Below are positions 24,541-34,196 of a DNA stretch of 64,000 nt, in pieces. Position 1 is the first letter of the stretch. Each line of letters starts with the position of its first letter. Position numbers and translations under genes: made by a program. The notes beneath the pieces are model-generated. The model searched no databases. It was not told the DNA's origin and saw nothing but the letters and a program-made list of their open reading frames with translations. The stretch is from contig JACKHN010000027.1 in NCBI GenBank assembly GCA_020638975.1, positions 25,584 to 89,583 of the forward strand, given 5' to 3'. Origin of the DNA: Planctomycetaceae bacterium. Its GTDB lineage: Bacteria > Planctomycetota > Planctomycetia > Pirellulales > Pirellulaceae.

Positions 24541-27500
24541 CTACTTTGGAATCGACCGCAACGTGTAGTGCGCTTCGGCGGGGAAGAACTCGCCCGTTTC
24601 AGGTGCCAGATTCTTCAAATGCAGTTCGTAGACGTAGCCTACGCGTAAATCCCCAAGTCGAATTTCAACCCGCCTCGCATCTTCCGCAACCTGCACTTCC
24701 GTAACTTGTTCCTGCCGACGATCCTGATCTTCGCCACCGTAAGCGGGCGTCGATGTGCGAGTGTATGAGGAAACCGCATAGTTATCCGGTTTCGACGCCT
24801 TGCTGCGATCAACCGGTTCGGTGAACTCCACGATGAACCCACCAGAGGTCGCGCGAACCTCGGCGATGCCGCACGGGAGTTGATCCAGCTTCGGTCGTAA
24901 CCGAACGATCTCGCCGATGTTGTTCGAGCCACCCCAACCGCTGTCGCGAATTCCACCGACATAGAGATCGCCCTGTGGCGAAACGGCACACACCAATGGT
25001 CCCAGCAACGGAGGTCCGCTGCGGGGCGCGTCGTAACTAAACGGATAGGCCGCGCCCTGATACTCGCCGCCAACCATTTGGAGACTCATGCGAATGAGCC
25101 GACGTGTATCGTACTCGCAGCCGATAAGATGCCCTTCGAATGGTCCGAAGCTGGTATTGGACGATTCGGGTGATTCGAGAAAGCAGATCCCGTTTACACT
25201 CCGCGTCCAAGGGTGCGGGATGTCAATGGCGGGAGACGTCAGCGGCGGTTTGAAGCCCGGCTTGCGATCAATCGCGTTGATGAATCCGAAGCGTTTGCCC
25301 GGCACAATATGATTGAGTTCGTTGAACGGGTTGTAGTTCCCCTGGTTATCAGTGACGAACATCTCGCCTGCCTTGTTCCGAGCGATCCCCATTGGAAAGC
25401 GATGCCCCGCTGTTAGCTCTTCGATGGCGAACCGACTCGGGTCGCTGGCTGTCGGTTCGCGCGGTGACAACTTAAGAACCGAACCCTTATAACGCGCAGC
25501 CGCTGCGCTTCGTTGATCTTGCTGGCAGGGGAGTGCCACATAGTAATTGCCTTCGCGATCGCGAGGCAGTCCAACGGCCCAATCGTGATAGTCCGTGGTA
25601 TGGCCCCATCCGGAAGCGATCGTCACCATTCGATCTCGTTGGACTCGGAGCAGGCCGTACTTGTTGACCACATCGACATAGTCATCGTAGGCGGCGATGC
25701 CGTAGGGAGCCGCGAGTTCGTCGGAGATGGTAACCGCCTCGTCTTCCAAACCATCGTTGTCGGTGTCGCGCAGGTTCCAAATTCGGCCCTTCAGCGATGC
25801 CACCACCAACTCGCCAGATGGCCGCCAGTCCATCGCCGTCGGCATGAACTCGCTGCTGATGGGCAGTCGAATCGCCTCGAACCCGGGAACTACGTCCAAG
25901 GTCAATGGTGGCGGTGCCGGTGCCGTTGGCGCAACCGTCGGAAACACATCGATGGGGACCAAAGGACGATAAGAAATGGCGATCGATGCAATACCGTTGC
26001 CATCCGCGGGTACCGTTACGCTGAAATCATCGGCAATTGCTTGCGGCGGCAGCACCACCAACGATCCGAATCGTGTCGTGATCTGATTCGCTTCGATCGT
26101 CGCATTTAACGACTCGCTCGACGCAAGCAGTTGGAGCTTCACCGATGCGGATTTCGGCAAGCCGACGACTTCGATCTTTCTGGTTGCCGCACCGCTCTCG
26201 TACGATTCGACGTTAAACGTTTGCGTCACGGCGAGCATCGTCTTCGGCGGATCATCAAACTTCAATCGATATCGAAACCCAAGTCCACGATCGTCTGTAT
26301 GAAACGCTTCGTCGAACTCGGTCACAAACTGACCAACCGTCTCTGGCGCGAATGCGTGACTGCCCTCGATCATCGAGAGCTCGGAGGCATCCATTTCTGT
26401 CTTCAAAAGCGGTGTTCCGGCAGTCGTCCAAAACCACGTTTTTCCCTCGGTTCGTTCCTGGGCGATGTCTCCAACCGACCACTGCACCAACGCTGCTGTT
26501 TCGAGATCAAACAGAAAGCTAGTTCGATTCGGCAAACCGACGAGCAGCGGCTTGAGGTAAGTTTGCTCGCCGTTTCGAACGACATCCGTGATCACGACAG
26601 CTCGCTCTTCGCGATCCGCGAAACCGGAGTGCCGAACGGTGCGAACTGGATCAGGCAGCGGCGGTTCGAAGCCGGGAGTATTCAGCACGTCCCAGACGGC
26701 AGCGAGTTGTGCGTCGAGATTATTGTCTAAGATGCCGCTGACCGCGACTTGCACGGAAGGCATTTCCATCCGAGGAATCACTCGCAGCGGGTTTCGCACA
26801 AACCGCTCGAACCATTCGCGGCGAATCCGCTTGGCCAGCAGCGTCAATTGCGGGCCGCGTGCGTTTAGCGGTGCCTTCGTCGGTTCGACACTGCCAAGTT
26901 GATGACAGCTCGTACAACCGAACCCATCGGTCGTTACGAGTCGGCTCCCGACGGTGTGCAAGGTGAGCGGATCGGTCGTCGGTGGCGGTTGCTGATCGGT
27001 TCGTGGTGGCAAGCGATCAGATTGTACGAAGTAATCAACGAGCGACTTGAGTTGCTCTTCGGACAAATTGAATTTCGGCATCCGTACGTGAAGATAATCG
27101 CGATGGACGGACTTGCGTTCAATCGCGTCACGAATCGACTGTTCATACAACTTGTCACCCACGCTGATCAGCGGAGGCGGAGTCATGGCCGGTAACAATT
27201 CAGCAACTTCAGGATGCGATTCGGCGACCGCGGGCAGTTTGGCTGCCAGACCTGGCGAATCATCACGCAGGTGACAGGCCAGACAATTCTGCTCGGTAAG
27301 TAACTGGCGAGCATTAGCCCGAGGTACGGTGTTCGGATGCTTTCGTGCTTCGTCGATGAATCTAGCGACCGCAATTTGGTCGTCTTCGGTCAAGCCGTAG
27401 CCTGGCCGTTTTCCATTTGGCTTTCCGGCACAACTGTTCTCCCAACGAATCGCCTCGGCAAAAGCCCGTGGTGCCTGTCGCTTCTCCGGCATAGCGGCCT

Positions 27501-28653
27501 CGTGGCAGGCGGCACATTGATGTTTCTCAAACAGTTGACGGCCAAGAGCGACCTGTTCATTGGTGTGACGCTCTTTCTCCGACTGCTCAGGTGCAGTACC
27601 CAGCGTCGATAAGTGAGCGGCCAGGTCGCGGAGTTCGTCTTTCGAGAGGGCGAAGACGGGCATGCGATGCGTTGCGTTCAGTTCTCCCGGCGCGACGAGC
27701 CAGTGTGCGAAGAAATCTCGCGGGCGTTTTGCAGCAATCTTTGTCAAGTCACCTCCACCGAACAGTCCGGACTCTCCAATTTCACCCACGCGGTGACAGG
27801 CCAGGCAGCCGGTAGTCAGCAAGAGTTGTTCGCCCTTGGCCAGATCGACCTTCTTCTTGTCGACAGACGGTCGCTTGACGGCCTTCGACTCCTTGAACAA
27901 ATATGCCGCGATCGCCGCAGCTTCGGACTTCGAGATCGCAAAGTGCGGCATCCGCCGCAAGACACCTTCCTGCTCGGTGGGTGGATTGGCCAGCCAATCG
28001 ACGATCCAGTCGGAGTGCAGGTTGCCTTCAACGTGAGCCAACGAAGGAGCGTTCGCCGCGTGCGACTCGCCAGGGATCTGGTGACATGCTGCACATCGTA
28101 GTGCACGCACCATGAGTTCACCGCGTTCAATACTCGCGTCGGGAGTTTGCGCAGGTTCATGAAACAAGTACCTCGAACCAATCGGTTCCAGTTGGAACTG
28201 GGGTCCAGACCAAAAGAGTCGAATCCCGTCGCCAGCATCGTTTCGATCGTAGTTAACTTCAAGTGGGTGGAAGTCGAATTGCAGAGGGAGCGGATCGGAG
28301 ACTGACCACTGAGGCGTCTCGCTGTTCGCACGAAGCACCGATTCGCCGTCTAGCGTGATCTGCACATCGCCGGTTCCGTAAACATGCAATCGATAATCGC
28401 CCAGCGCTTGCGACATCAGAAAGCCGGTCCAACGGATTCGCAGCGAATCGCCTTCGAGTCGGCGGTCAATTGGTACATTCCCAGGCGAGATCGAAATGGT
28501 CTCGTCGCGACGCAGGAAGGAATTGCCTGTTTGATCGGAGTAGCGACCGATCAAGCCAGAGCGAAACTCATCGTCCTCGACCTGACCAAAGAGGGTAGTT
28601 GGGACGGCGAAGAGGAGCACCAATAGAATGATGCGACGCGTTCTAAATCTCAT
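24541..28653 (-). CDS. Giant exported pentaheme PA14/propeller protein
   Basis: A 1370-residue protein with a signal peptide (IILLVLLFAVPTTLFG). Domains: PA14-like at about 30-165 (IGRYSDQTGNSFL; LHVYGTGDVQITLDG), then a chain of cytochrome c modules with CxxCH at residues 187-191, 283-287, 380-384, 457-461 and 580-584. Several MPxF segments (MPHFAIS, MPVFALS, MPKFNLS) could give distal Met ligands. From about 960 comes a PQQ/sorbosone-dehydrogenase-like propeller (PTAMDWRPSGELVVASLKG; GWGHTTDYHDW), and an Ig-like end (FIVEFTEPVDRSK). Such proteins are planctomycete/Verrucomicrobia specialities; oxidation of sugars with heme electron transfer in the periplasm is plausible but inferred. Confidence 0.85.
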   Translation of the reverse strand: MRFRTRRIILLVLLFAVPTTLFGQVEDDEFRSGLIGRYSDQTGNSFLRRDETISISPGNVPIDRRLEGDSLRIRWTGFLMSQALGDYRLHVYGTGDVQITLDGESVLRANSETPQWSVSDPLPLQFDFHPLEVNYDRNDAGDGIRLFWSGPQFQLEPIGSRYLFHEPAQTPDASIERGELMVRALRCAACHQIPGESHAANAPSLAHVEGNLHSDWIVDWLANPPTEQEGVLRRMPHFAISKSEAAAIAAYLFKESKAVKRPSVDKKKVDLAKGEQLLLTTGCLACHRVGEIGESGLFGGGDLTKIAAKRPRDFFAHWLVAPGELNATHRMPVFALSKDELRDLAAHLSTLGTAPEQSEKERHTNEQVALGRQLFEKHQCAACHEAAMPEKRQAPRAFAEAIRWENSCAGKPNGKRPGYGLTEDDQIAVARFIDEARKHPNTVPRANARQLLTEQNCLACHLRDDSPGLAAKLPAVAESHPEVAELLPAMTPPPLISVGDKLYEQSIRDAIERKSVHRDYLHVRMPKFNLSEEQLKSLVDYFVQSDRLPPRTDQQPPPTTDPLTLHTVGSRLVTTDGFGCTSCHQLGSVEPTKAPLNARGPQLTLLAKRIRREWFERFVRNPLRVIPRMEMPSVQVAVSGILDNNLDAQLAAVWDVLNTPGFEPPLPDPVRTVRHSGFADREERAVVITDVVRNGEQTYLKPLLVGLPNRTSFLFDLETAALVQWSVGDIAQERTEGKTWFWTTAGTPLLKTEMDASELSMIEGSHAFAPETVGQFVTEFDEAFHTDDRGLGFRYRLKFDDPPKTMLAVTQTFNVESYESGAATRKIEVVGLPKSASVKLQLLASSESLNATIEANQITTRFGSLVVLPPQAIADDFSVTVPADGNGIASIAISYRPLVPIDVFPTVAPTAPAPPPLTLDVVPGFEAIRLPISSEFMPTAMDWRPSGELVVASLKGRIWNLRDTDNDGLEDEAVTISDELAAPYGIAAYDDYVDVVNKYGLLRVQRDRMVTIASGWGHTTDYHDWAVGLPRDREGNYYVALPCQQDQRSAAAARYKGSVLKLSPREPTASDPSRFAIEELTAGHRFPMGIARNKAGEMFVTDNQGNYNPFNELNHIVPGKRFGFINAIDRKPGFKPPLTSPAIDIPHPWTRSVNGICFLESPESSNTSFGPFEGHLIGCEYDTRRLIRMSLQMVGGEYQGAAYPFSYDAPRSGPPLLGPLVCAVSPQGDLYVGGIRDSGWGGSNNIGEIVRLRPKLDQLPCGIAEVRATSGGFIVEFTEPVDRSKASKPDNYAVSSYTRTSTPAYGGEDQDRRQEQVTEVQVAEDARRVEIRLGDLRVGYVYELHLKNLAPETGEFFPAEAHYTLRSIPK

Positions 28654-28716
28654 GGCTGCTCAGCGATCGGTCTTGCGGCGGAAGTACGTTGTTAGGCGAG
28701 CAGCAGAATCTTCCTT

Positions 28717-28786
28717 ACTAGTACGACGGGCCTTCGAGCCCGCCGAGTCTCAGTTCGACGGCTTCGGAGAGCCGTCGTACTAGTAG
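28717..28786. repeat. Family-A palindromic repeat, copy 2
   Basis: Flanked by ACTAGTACGACGGGCC and its inverse GCCGTCGTACTAGT; inner arms imperfect. It separates the pentaheme gene from the TerB-like gene, both leftward, and is related to the copies at 15548 and 31166. Confidence 0.7.
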
Positions 28787-28832
28787 ACGCATTCGTGCCA
28801 CTCACCTTGGTGGTCTGCCTATCATACTCCGC

Positions 28833-29171
28833 TCAGAGCACAGAATCGATGATCTCTTTGAGTTCATTGTCGGAGATATTCATCGCCACGGAGGCGGTCG
28901 CAAACAGCTGCTTCTCGACTTCCGCCAGTTCTCCATCCGCTGCCATCATGCGGAGCAGGTCCTGTAACATTTCGACGCGTTCTTCGTGCGATTCGGGGAT
29001 CTCAAGTTCGGCGACGTCGGAAATCGCATAACGGATCAAGTCCGCAAACACGTCTTCCGGAACGTCCCAGCGTTCTCGGCGATCGGTCAGGAAGGCGATT
29101 TCACGCTCGGTCAAGCTTCCATCGGCGGCAGCCATGACGAGCAGGTTTCGTAACTTCGCATGCAATTCCAT
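28833..29171 (-). CDS. TerB-like helical protein
   Basis: A 112-residue all-helical protein with two TerB-type halves: LRNLLVMAAADGSLTEREIA and LLRMMAADGELAEVEKQLF; each ADG(S/E)L loop is the acidic metal-binding-like motif of the TerB/DjlA-N family. TerB domains occur in tellurite/phage-resistance and membrane-stress modules. It lies 91 bases downstream of the 625-residue protein that is linked to a MoxR ATPase, on the same strand, so it may be part of that module. Cytoplasmic. Confidence 0.8.
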   Translation of the reverse strand: MELHAKLRNLLVMAAADGSLTEREIAFLTDRRERWDVPEDVFADLIRYAISDVAELEIPESHEERVEMLQDLLRMMAADGELAEVEKQLFATASVAMNISDNELKEIIDSVL

Positions 29172-29262
29172 TTCCGTCTCCCGAGATCCTTGGACAAGTC
29201 GTTGCGATAGTCAGTGCGGCTAGTATAAGACTCTTGCCGTAGTGTCTCAAGCATTGTGACAG

Positions 29263-31140
29263 TTAGGCTCGCCGAATGAAATCTGCCGCGTAACTGCGCA
29301 CATGTTTTCCATTCAATACGTGCACCATACGCAATTGCTGGACAGTCGACTCGCCGAACTGCCCGAGTGGAATATGCACCCACTTCTTTTTGAATCGCTT
29401 TGCAAGGCGTCGCCAACCGGCACCGGGCGGTGCTGGGCTGAGCAACGCGATGTCAGAACACTTGCTGTGCAAGCATGCGGCGGCAAGCACCCGTTCTTCC
29501 ATCGTCTCCGTAAAGTCAAGCCGCGGATCCATCCAGATATCGACGATTGGTACGGGAGGGTAGAGGAACATCGCACCGCCGTAGTTGCCGAGCCCGATTC
29601 CCGGACCGACAAGCTCCTTTTGGAAATCCGTGGCGAAGAAAGCGAGCGTCGATTCCTCGTCGTGTTCGGCAAACCAAGTCGTTCGCCAAGGATAGTCCCG
29701 CGGATCGGCTGGGCTATCGAACAGCATAACTGCACAGTCCAGCTTTCCGCGACTTGGCGGCAGAACCTTCACGTAGATGTCGCCTTCGTACCAATGTCGC
29801 AACGTGTCGCGAATGTCGATACCGTCCTTGATGCTCGTCGTGAACTTCTCCGTGTGAACCAGATCCGCTCCCATCACTTCTTTCGCTCGATCGAAAAGGT
29901 GCGAGCGGAAGTTCTCGATCAATTTGTCTTCGGGCGGATAGCTGCATTGTGAATGTGGGTTCCAACGCATCTTCCAACGATCGACGTCATCTCGATCGGG
30001 CCGAGGCTGGAGTTCACAGGTGCGCCAGACCAAGGGTGGCCCGGGCAAGCGGCTTACGGCGTCCAGTAAATCGCCCTCGGGAAGCCGCACACGATCCAAG
30101 CCTACGTCGAGATAGGGCAGGCCTGTCGCTTGGGTATAGGGATAGTCGCGAGCGGTTTCCGCAACGTGTAATGCGTACTGATCACCGGCAATCTGTTTCG
30201 AAGCGATCACCAGTGTGTAAAGATCCGGGGTCAGTCGGCGTTCGATGAGCGAAAGATTGCGAATGTACTTCATGCACTGAGCGAGGATCTGTGGAGTGAT
30301 CTTGCGGGCTCGTCGCTTAAATTCCTCACGATAGCCATCACGCGCCGACAACAGCAGTTCCTTAACGCCGTCGATCGACAGATTCTCGTCATCGTCCAAG
30401 TCCGCCCGGGCCTTCTCGTACAGTCCGGTGATAAACGGCAACTCGCCAAGCATGAATGCCAGGGTGTCGTTCTCGACTTCGTACGACTCGGTCGAGGGAA
30501 CAAAGGCGTCACTTGTCTCGCACTCACGCTGCTCGACGTACGCTTCACGAATCCAAGGCCAATCGAGGATCGAACAAACAAAGAGTATCGATTCGTGTTG
30601 CGACTCAAGCTCTCGCAACCGCGACGCCATGTGAGTGATGCGATCTTTCCGTTGTTCCAGGGTAGGGCGAGCGATTGTCGGAAGTACGGCGGCAGCGAAG
30701 CGTTCGAGCGAGACCTTCTTCAGCGCGTACGGATCGGGCAACGGTTCGCTGTAAGGTACAAACGGCGAGGTTTCCAGATCAACGAACCTGCGCGTGATAT
30801 GTTCGCCCATCGCCACGCGCAGTGCCATGATCACGCCTTGGCACGGATCGATCGGGACGAAGCTGCACCCACCGTCAGAATCGTCGTCGTCTTCGATAGG
30901 ATCGGGCGTCCAGTCTGACTGATACCCGCTGCTCTCTCGCTGCAGAACGAGCGTGGGAGTGGGGAGCAACCCGATCGCCTCTTCGACATCCGCTTGAAAC
31001 GAAGGCGGCAACGGCACGGCGACGCAGTCGAAACGATGTTCGAGCATCATGCGGCGGACTTCAAGCGCAAAGTCACCGCTGCCATGAATAATGGGCAGCG
31101 CCGTGATTCGCGATCCGAATCTAAGTACATCGTGAGGCAT
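29263..31140 (-). CDS. Unrecognised 625-residue protein next to a MoxR-type ATPase
   Basis: A large soluble protein with no signal or membrane helix. The N-terminal 90 residues (ALPIIHGSGDFALEVRRMML, then FDCVAVPLPPSFQADVEEAI) resemble the start of TraB/ChaN-like or DUF5682-like proteins, where a conserved GxH/GSGD segment begins. The middle (about 150-330) is helical; the C-terminal third is alpha/beta (LDCAVMLFDSPADPRDYPW; FYPPVPIVDIW-type strand). I looked for a VWA MIDAS motif (DxSxS), the usual MoxR partner, and found none. The ATPase gene ends 104 bases upstream. I infer that this protein is the ATPase's client or adaptor; the function is unknown. Confidence 0.7.
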   Translation of the reverse strand: MPHDVLRFGSRITALPIIHGSGDFALEVRRMMLEHRFDCVAVPLPPSFQADVEEAIGLLPTPTLVLQRESSGYQSDWTPDPIEDDDDSDGGCSFVPIDPCQGVIMALRVAMGEHITRRFVDLETSPFVPYSEPLPDPYALKKVSLERFAAAVLPTIARPTLEQRKDRITHMASRLRELESQHESILFVCSILDWPWIREAYVEQRECETSDAFVPSTESYEVENDTLAFMLGELPFITGLYEKARADLDDDENLSIDGVKELLLSARDGYREEFKRRARKITPQILAQCMKYIRNLSLIERRLTPDLYTLVIASKQIAGDQYALHVAETARDYPYTQATGLPYLDVGLDRVRLPEGDLLDAVSRLPGPPLVWRTCELQPRPDRDDVDRWKMRWNPHSQCSYPPEDKLIENFRSHLFDRAKEVMGADLVHTEKFTTSIKDGIDIRDTLRHWYEGDIYVKVLPPSRGKLDCAVMLFDSPADPRDYPWRTTWFAEHDEESTLAFFATDFQKELVGPGIGLGNYGGAMFLYPPVPIVDIWMDPRLDFTETMEERVLAAACLHSKCSDIALLSPAPPGAGWRRLAKRFKKKWVHIPLGQFGESTVQQLRMVHVLNGKHVRSYAADFIRRA

Positions 31141-31165
31141 TTGTGAGCCGTGAAAGATGATTCAT

Positions 31166-31240
31166 CTAGTACGACGGCCCTCCGAGGCCGTCGATCCTTT
31201 GCGCGTCCCGAAACGACGGCCTCGGAGGGCCGTCGTACTG
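31166..31240. repeat. Family-A palindromic repeat, copy 3
   Basis: Near-perfect arms: CTAGTACGACGGCCCTCCGA at the left and TCGGAGGGCCGTCGTACTG at the right, around a 30-base centre. It lies between the MoxR-type ATPase gene and its presumed partner, so it could reduce transcription through the pair. Confidence 0.75.
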
Positions 31241-31244
31241 CGAG

Positions 31245-32204
31245 TTAAAACAACTCATCATCATCGTCATCGTCATCCAAATCGGGATGCAACGGATCGT
31301 CGGCAGCAAAGAAAAAGTCGCCCAGACCTAACGGAACGGCATCACCGCCCAGCGTCCTGGTACGCCGTTCGGCCAGCGATTCGAGATCCAAAGCCTCTTC
31401 GCCCAGGCACTTTTCTAAGGCTTCGCGCCAAGCTTGGTCCTTGCCGAGCGGGTGCGAAGGGTCTTGCCCAAGTCGCTTCGTCGCGTATCGCAGCAAGTTG
31501 ATGCCGTCGCGCGGCGAGAAATCGAGCTTCAACTCGTGCGATCGTTGAAGGAACTCGACGGTGATCGCCAGCATCTCGGGTTCGACGAACGGCAGATGAT
31601 ACTGCAAGATCGCAAGTTCGTCTTGCTTGTTCGGAAAGCCGACCGTCAGCGTCGGCTGCAAGCGGCTCATGATGTAGTCGGGAATTTCATAGGTCGACTC
31701 GTCCTGATTCATCGTCACCGCACAACGAAAGTCGCGATGAGCCGAGATCGTGATGCCGGCAACGATCGATTCGACATATCGCCGCTGATCGAGCAGCGGC
31801 GCCAAACTGGCCCACGACTTCTCGTTCATACGGTTTCCTTCGTCGAGGATACAGACCCCGCCGCGAATCATGGCCGTCACCAGTGCCGAGGCGTGATATG
31901 CAATTTTCCCATTTTGAGCCAAGACCGGCGTGACGAGCAAGTCTTCGGGACGCGTGTCAGCCGTACATTGATAGATGTACAGCTCTTGATTGCGTTGCTG
32001 TGCGGCGGCCATCGCCAACGCCGTCTTCCCGATGCCCGGCTGGCCGACCAGGCGAGGCGACAACGGCAGGTCCGAGTCGTCAACGACGATCCAACAAGCT
32101 TGGACTTGCTGCAGGATCTCACGTTGACCAATCCACTTGGCGTTATTCTCGTTTGGCTTGCTCAACGCCAGTTGAACGCCATCCACTTCGACGTGCTTCT
32201 GCAT
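31245..32204 (-). CDS. MoxR-type AAA+ ATPase
   Basis: A 319-residue AAA+ protein. Walker A RLVGQPGIGKTALAMAA, Walker B GGVCILDEGNRMNEK, sensor-1 Asn in CAVTMNQDEST and an arginine-finger-like IPDYIMSRLQPTLTVGF. The helical lid follows, and the chain ends in an acidic run (DDDDDDD). MoxR ATPases remodel or activate partner proteins, typically VWA-domain proteins; here the neighbour is an unrelated-looking 625-residue protein. Cytoplasmic. It is divergent from the lyase gene at 32449. Confidence 0.88.
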   Translation of the reverse strand: MQKHVEVDGVQLALSKPNENNAKWIGQREILQQVQACWIVVDDSDLPLSPRLVGQPGIGKTALAMAAAQQRNQELYIYQCTADTRPEDLLVTPVLAQNGKIAYHASALVTAMIRGGVCILDEGNRMNEKSWASLAPLLDQRRYVESIVAGITISAHRDFRCAVTMNQDESTYEIPDYIMSRLQPTLTVGFPNKQDELAILQYHLPFVEPEMLAITVEFLQRSHELKLDFSPRDGINLLRYATKRLGQDPSHPLGKDQAWREALEKCLGEEALDLESLAERRTRTLGGDAVPLGLGDFFFAADDPLHPDLDDDDDDDELF

Positions 32205-32448
32205 GATTGCTCGTTTGCGATAGGGAAAGATGTGATTGCGCCCGTCCGTTCATGTTACCGAGCCGTGACGGTTCGTCCAAGCTGACCGCGCGAGTATGAT
32301 GCGTATTATCGGAACCTTTTGCCAACTTGCCGTGGCGACTTGCTTTGCCGGTATTCATGGCGCAAGATCAAGATGCAACTCGGTTAAATGATATCCTATG
32401 AAACCCCTCGCCTGGCTCCCGCTATCTCGCTCTGCTTAGGAATCCGAC

Positions 32449-33399
32449 ATGACATCGAATCACTTTCGTATAATCGCTCCGCCCACCACGCACTTCCATG
32501 CGGACGGTTCCCTCAATTTGGATGCTGTCGAGCGACAGGCCCAGCTGTTGATCGATACGTCGGTAGACGGTGTGTTTGTGGCTGGCTCGACGGGCGAAGG
32601 GCAATCTTTGTCGACCGACGAGCGGATGACATCGGCCCAGCGTTGGATCGATGTCGCTGCCGGAAGCGAATTGGAAGTCATCATCCAGGTTGGGCACAAC
32701 AGCCTGCCGGACGCCGTGGCACTCGCGAAGCATGCTCAGCATATCGGAGCTGATTCCATCGCCGCGTCGTCGCCGTGCTATTTCAAGCCGAGCCGAGTCG
32801 AGGAGTTGATCGATTTCATGGTCCCCGTCGCTGCTGCCGCCGGCGATTTGCCGTTCTACTTTTACGAGATCCCGCCGCTGACGAATGTTGCGTTGCCAAT
32901 GGCGGAGTTCTTAGCCAAGGCAAAGCCTCGCATTCCGAATCTGGTCGGATTGAAGTACTCGAACATCGACCTGATGCAAATGCAGCAATGTGTGCAAATG
33001 AATAACGGCGAGTTTGAAGTGCTCTTCGGATCGGACCAGCAACTGTTGGCTGCCGTCGCCCTCGGTGCTTGCGGAGCCGTCGGAAGCACTTACAACTTTG
33101 CGGCACCGCTTTACCGCCGGATGCTCGCGGCCTTCGACCGAGGCGACCACGCCGAAGCTCGCCAGCTGCAAGCCAAGTCTGTCGAGATCGTTGCCATCAT
33201 GTCCCGTCACAGTTTTCTTTCCGCATGTAAGATTCTGCTGGCAGAATTGGGTGTCGAAGGTGAGACGTTGCGAGCGCCGCTGCGCAATCTGACGGCAGAC
33301 CAACGCGAGGAACTTCTCGCAGATCTCCACAGCGCGGGAGTCTTTGCTCTTCACAAGTCCGCCCCAATCGTGAACGATCACGATAACGCGATCATTTAA
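32449..33399 (+). CDS. DapA/NanA-superfamily aldolase-lyase
   Basis: A 316-residue TIM-barrel pyruvate-type aldolase. Motifs: GVFVAGSTGEGQSLS (GxTGE substrate loop), FYFYEIPPLTNV (the Tyr proton shuttle, with YxIP of the N-acetylneuraminate lyase branch) and NLVGLKYSNIDL with the Schiff-base Lys. Sequence around the Tyr and Lys favours N-acetylneuraminate lyase-like over dihydrodipicolinate synthase. It likely cleaves or forms a 2-keto-3-deoxy acid; the exact substrate is open. Monocistronic: divergent upstream, convergent downstream. Confidence 0.88.
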   Translation: MTSNHFRIIAPPTTHFHADGSLNLDAVERQAQLLIDTSVDGVFVAGSTGEGQSLSTDERMTSAQRWIDVAAGSELEVIIQVGHNSLPDAVALAKHAQHIGADSIAASSPCYFKPSRVEELIDFMVPVAAAAGDLPFYFYEIPPLTNVALPMAEFLAKAKPRIPNLVGLKYSNIDLMQMQQCVQMNNGEFEVLFGSDQQLLAAVALGACGAVGSTYNFAAPLYRRMLAAFDRGDHAEARQLQAKSVEIVAIMSRHSFLSACKILLAELGVEGETLRAPLRNLTADQREELLADLHSAGVFALHKSAPIVNDHDNAII

Positions 33400-33491
33400 C
33401 CGCGCTACTCTCGGCCTGCACACCGCCTACTGATTTCCAGCCTCACGCCTTGGAGCCCGTTGCCATCACTCTACCCTCCAGTGAGAGAAAG

Positions 33492-33527
33492 AATCCGCCC
33501 TGAATGTTCTTAACAAGGACGCGGATT
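33492..33527. terminator. Weak hairpin between convergent genes
   Basis: AATCCGC (33492-33498) and GCGGATT (33521-33527) pair, with additional CCT/AGG pairing inside and a bulge. There is no T-run on either side, so termination is only suggested by the position between converging genes. Confidence 0.35.
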
Positions 33528-33584
33528 GTAACTGATGGGCCGTGATAAAGGCGAATGTTTACTTGAGAACCGCGGAACACCGTG

Positions 33585-34196
33585 TTACGGACGGGCTCTT
33601 CGTTGAGCCAACTCGTAACTCCTTTGCAAGGCTTTCTTCAAATCGTCGACCGTATAGATCTTCTCGGTCGGCTTGTCGTAGTCTTTTACGTGGCGTGCCC
33701 TACCCGAGCGTCCCTTCGGGAGGAAGTCTTCCAGATCGGGGATCGTTGCGGGCGTATCGTGCTTCGCATACCGAGCAGCATCGGGAAGCTTGACGAGGTC
33801 AGTCAAGAGTCGCTGTCCGCCAGGCTCTTGGACGATACGATCAAGTCGATCGTAGATGAGTTTGTCGCTGGCAACTTGTCTCATGAACTTGGTGCCGGCG
33901 GGACTGCGAAGGATGCTAATCAGCGGGTCGCTCGGCGCGAGCATTCTGTTGAGCAGTTCGTCGCCATCCTCAACTTTCCAGCCCGCAGTTTCGAGCATTG
34001 GGAACAGTGAACGCACTTCACTCTGGCAGATGATATCGCCGGCTTGAAGTTGAGACTGGCCTCGAAAGTGTTGATCGACGATTGCCCTCACCTCGGCAAG
34101 CGACGGAAGGGTTTGCGGGCCGCTGGCGGGAACGTTGCGCGTACTCAGCACAAACATACAGGTTACTGCAAGGCAGCAGATACTTTGTCTTCCCAT
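33585..34196 (-). CDS. Secreted hypothetical protein
   Basis: A 203-residue protein with a signal peptide (SICCLAVTCMFVLSTRNVPA). The mature part is mostly helical (LPSLAEVRAIVDQHFRGQ; LLTDLVKLPDAARYA) with a basic, Arg-rich C-terminus containing GRSGRARHVKDYDKPTEK. The frame is open to 34238, but ATG 34196 directly precedes the signal. No catalytic motif seen; family unknown. Confidence 0.65.
   Translation of the reverse strand: MGRQSICCLAVTCMFVLSTRNVPASGPQTLPSLAEVRAIVDQHFRGQSQLQAGDIICQSEVRSLFPMLETAGWKVEDGDELLNRMLAPSDPLISILRSPAGTKFMRQVASDKLIYDRLDRIVQEPGGQRLLTDLVKLPDAARYAKHDTPATIPDLEDFLPKGRSGRARHVKDYDKPTEKIYTVDDLKKALQRSYELAQRRARP

Noticed and set aside
29302..29952. 216-codon plus-strand frame
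   Set aside because: Shadow of the 625-residue protein; composition rich in Arg/His typical of antisense reading.
31245..31280. Run of acidic codons at the end of the MoxR-type gene as a microsatellite insertion
   Set aside because: Acidic tails are common in such proteins; codons GAT/GAC are mixed, not a pure repeat.
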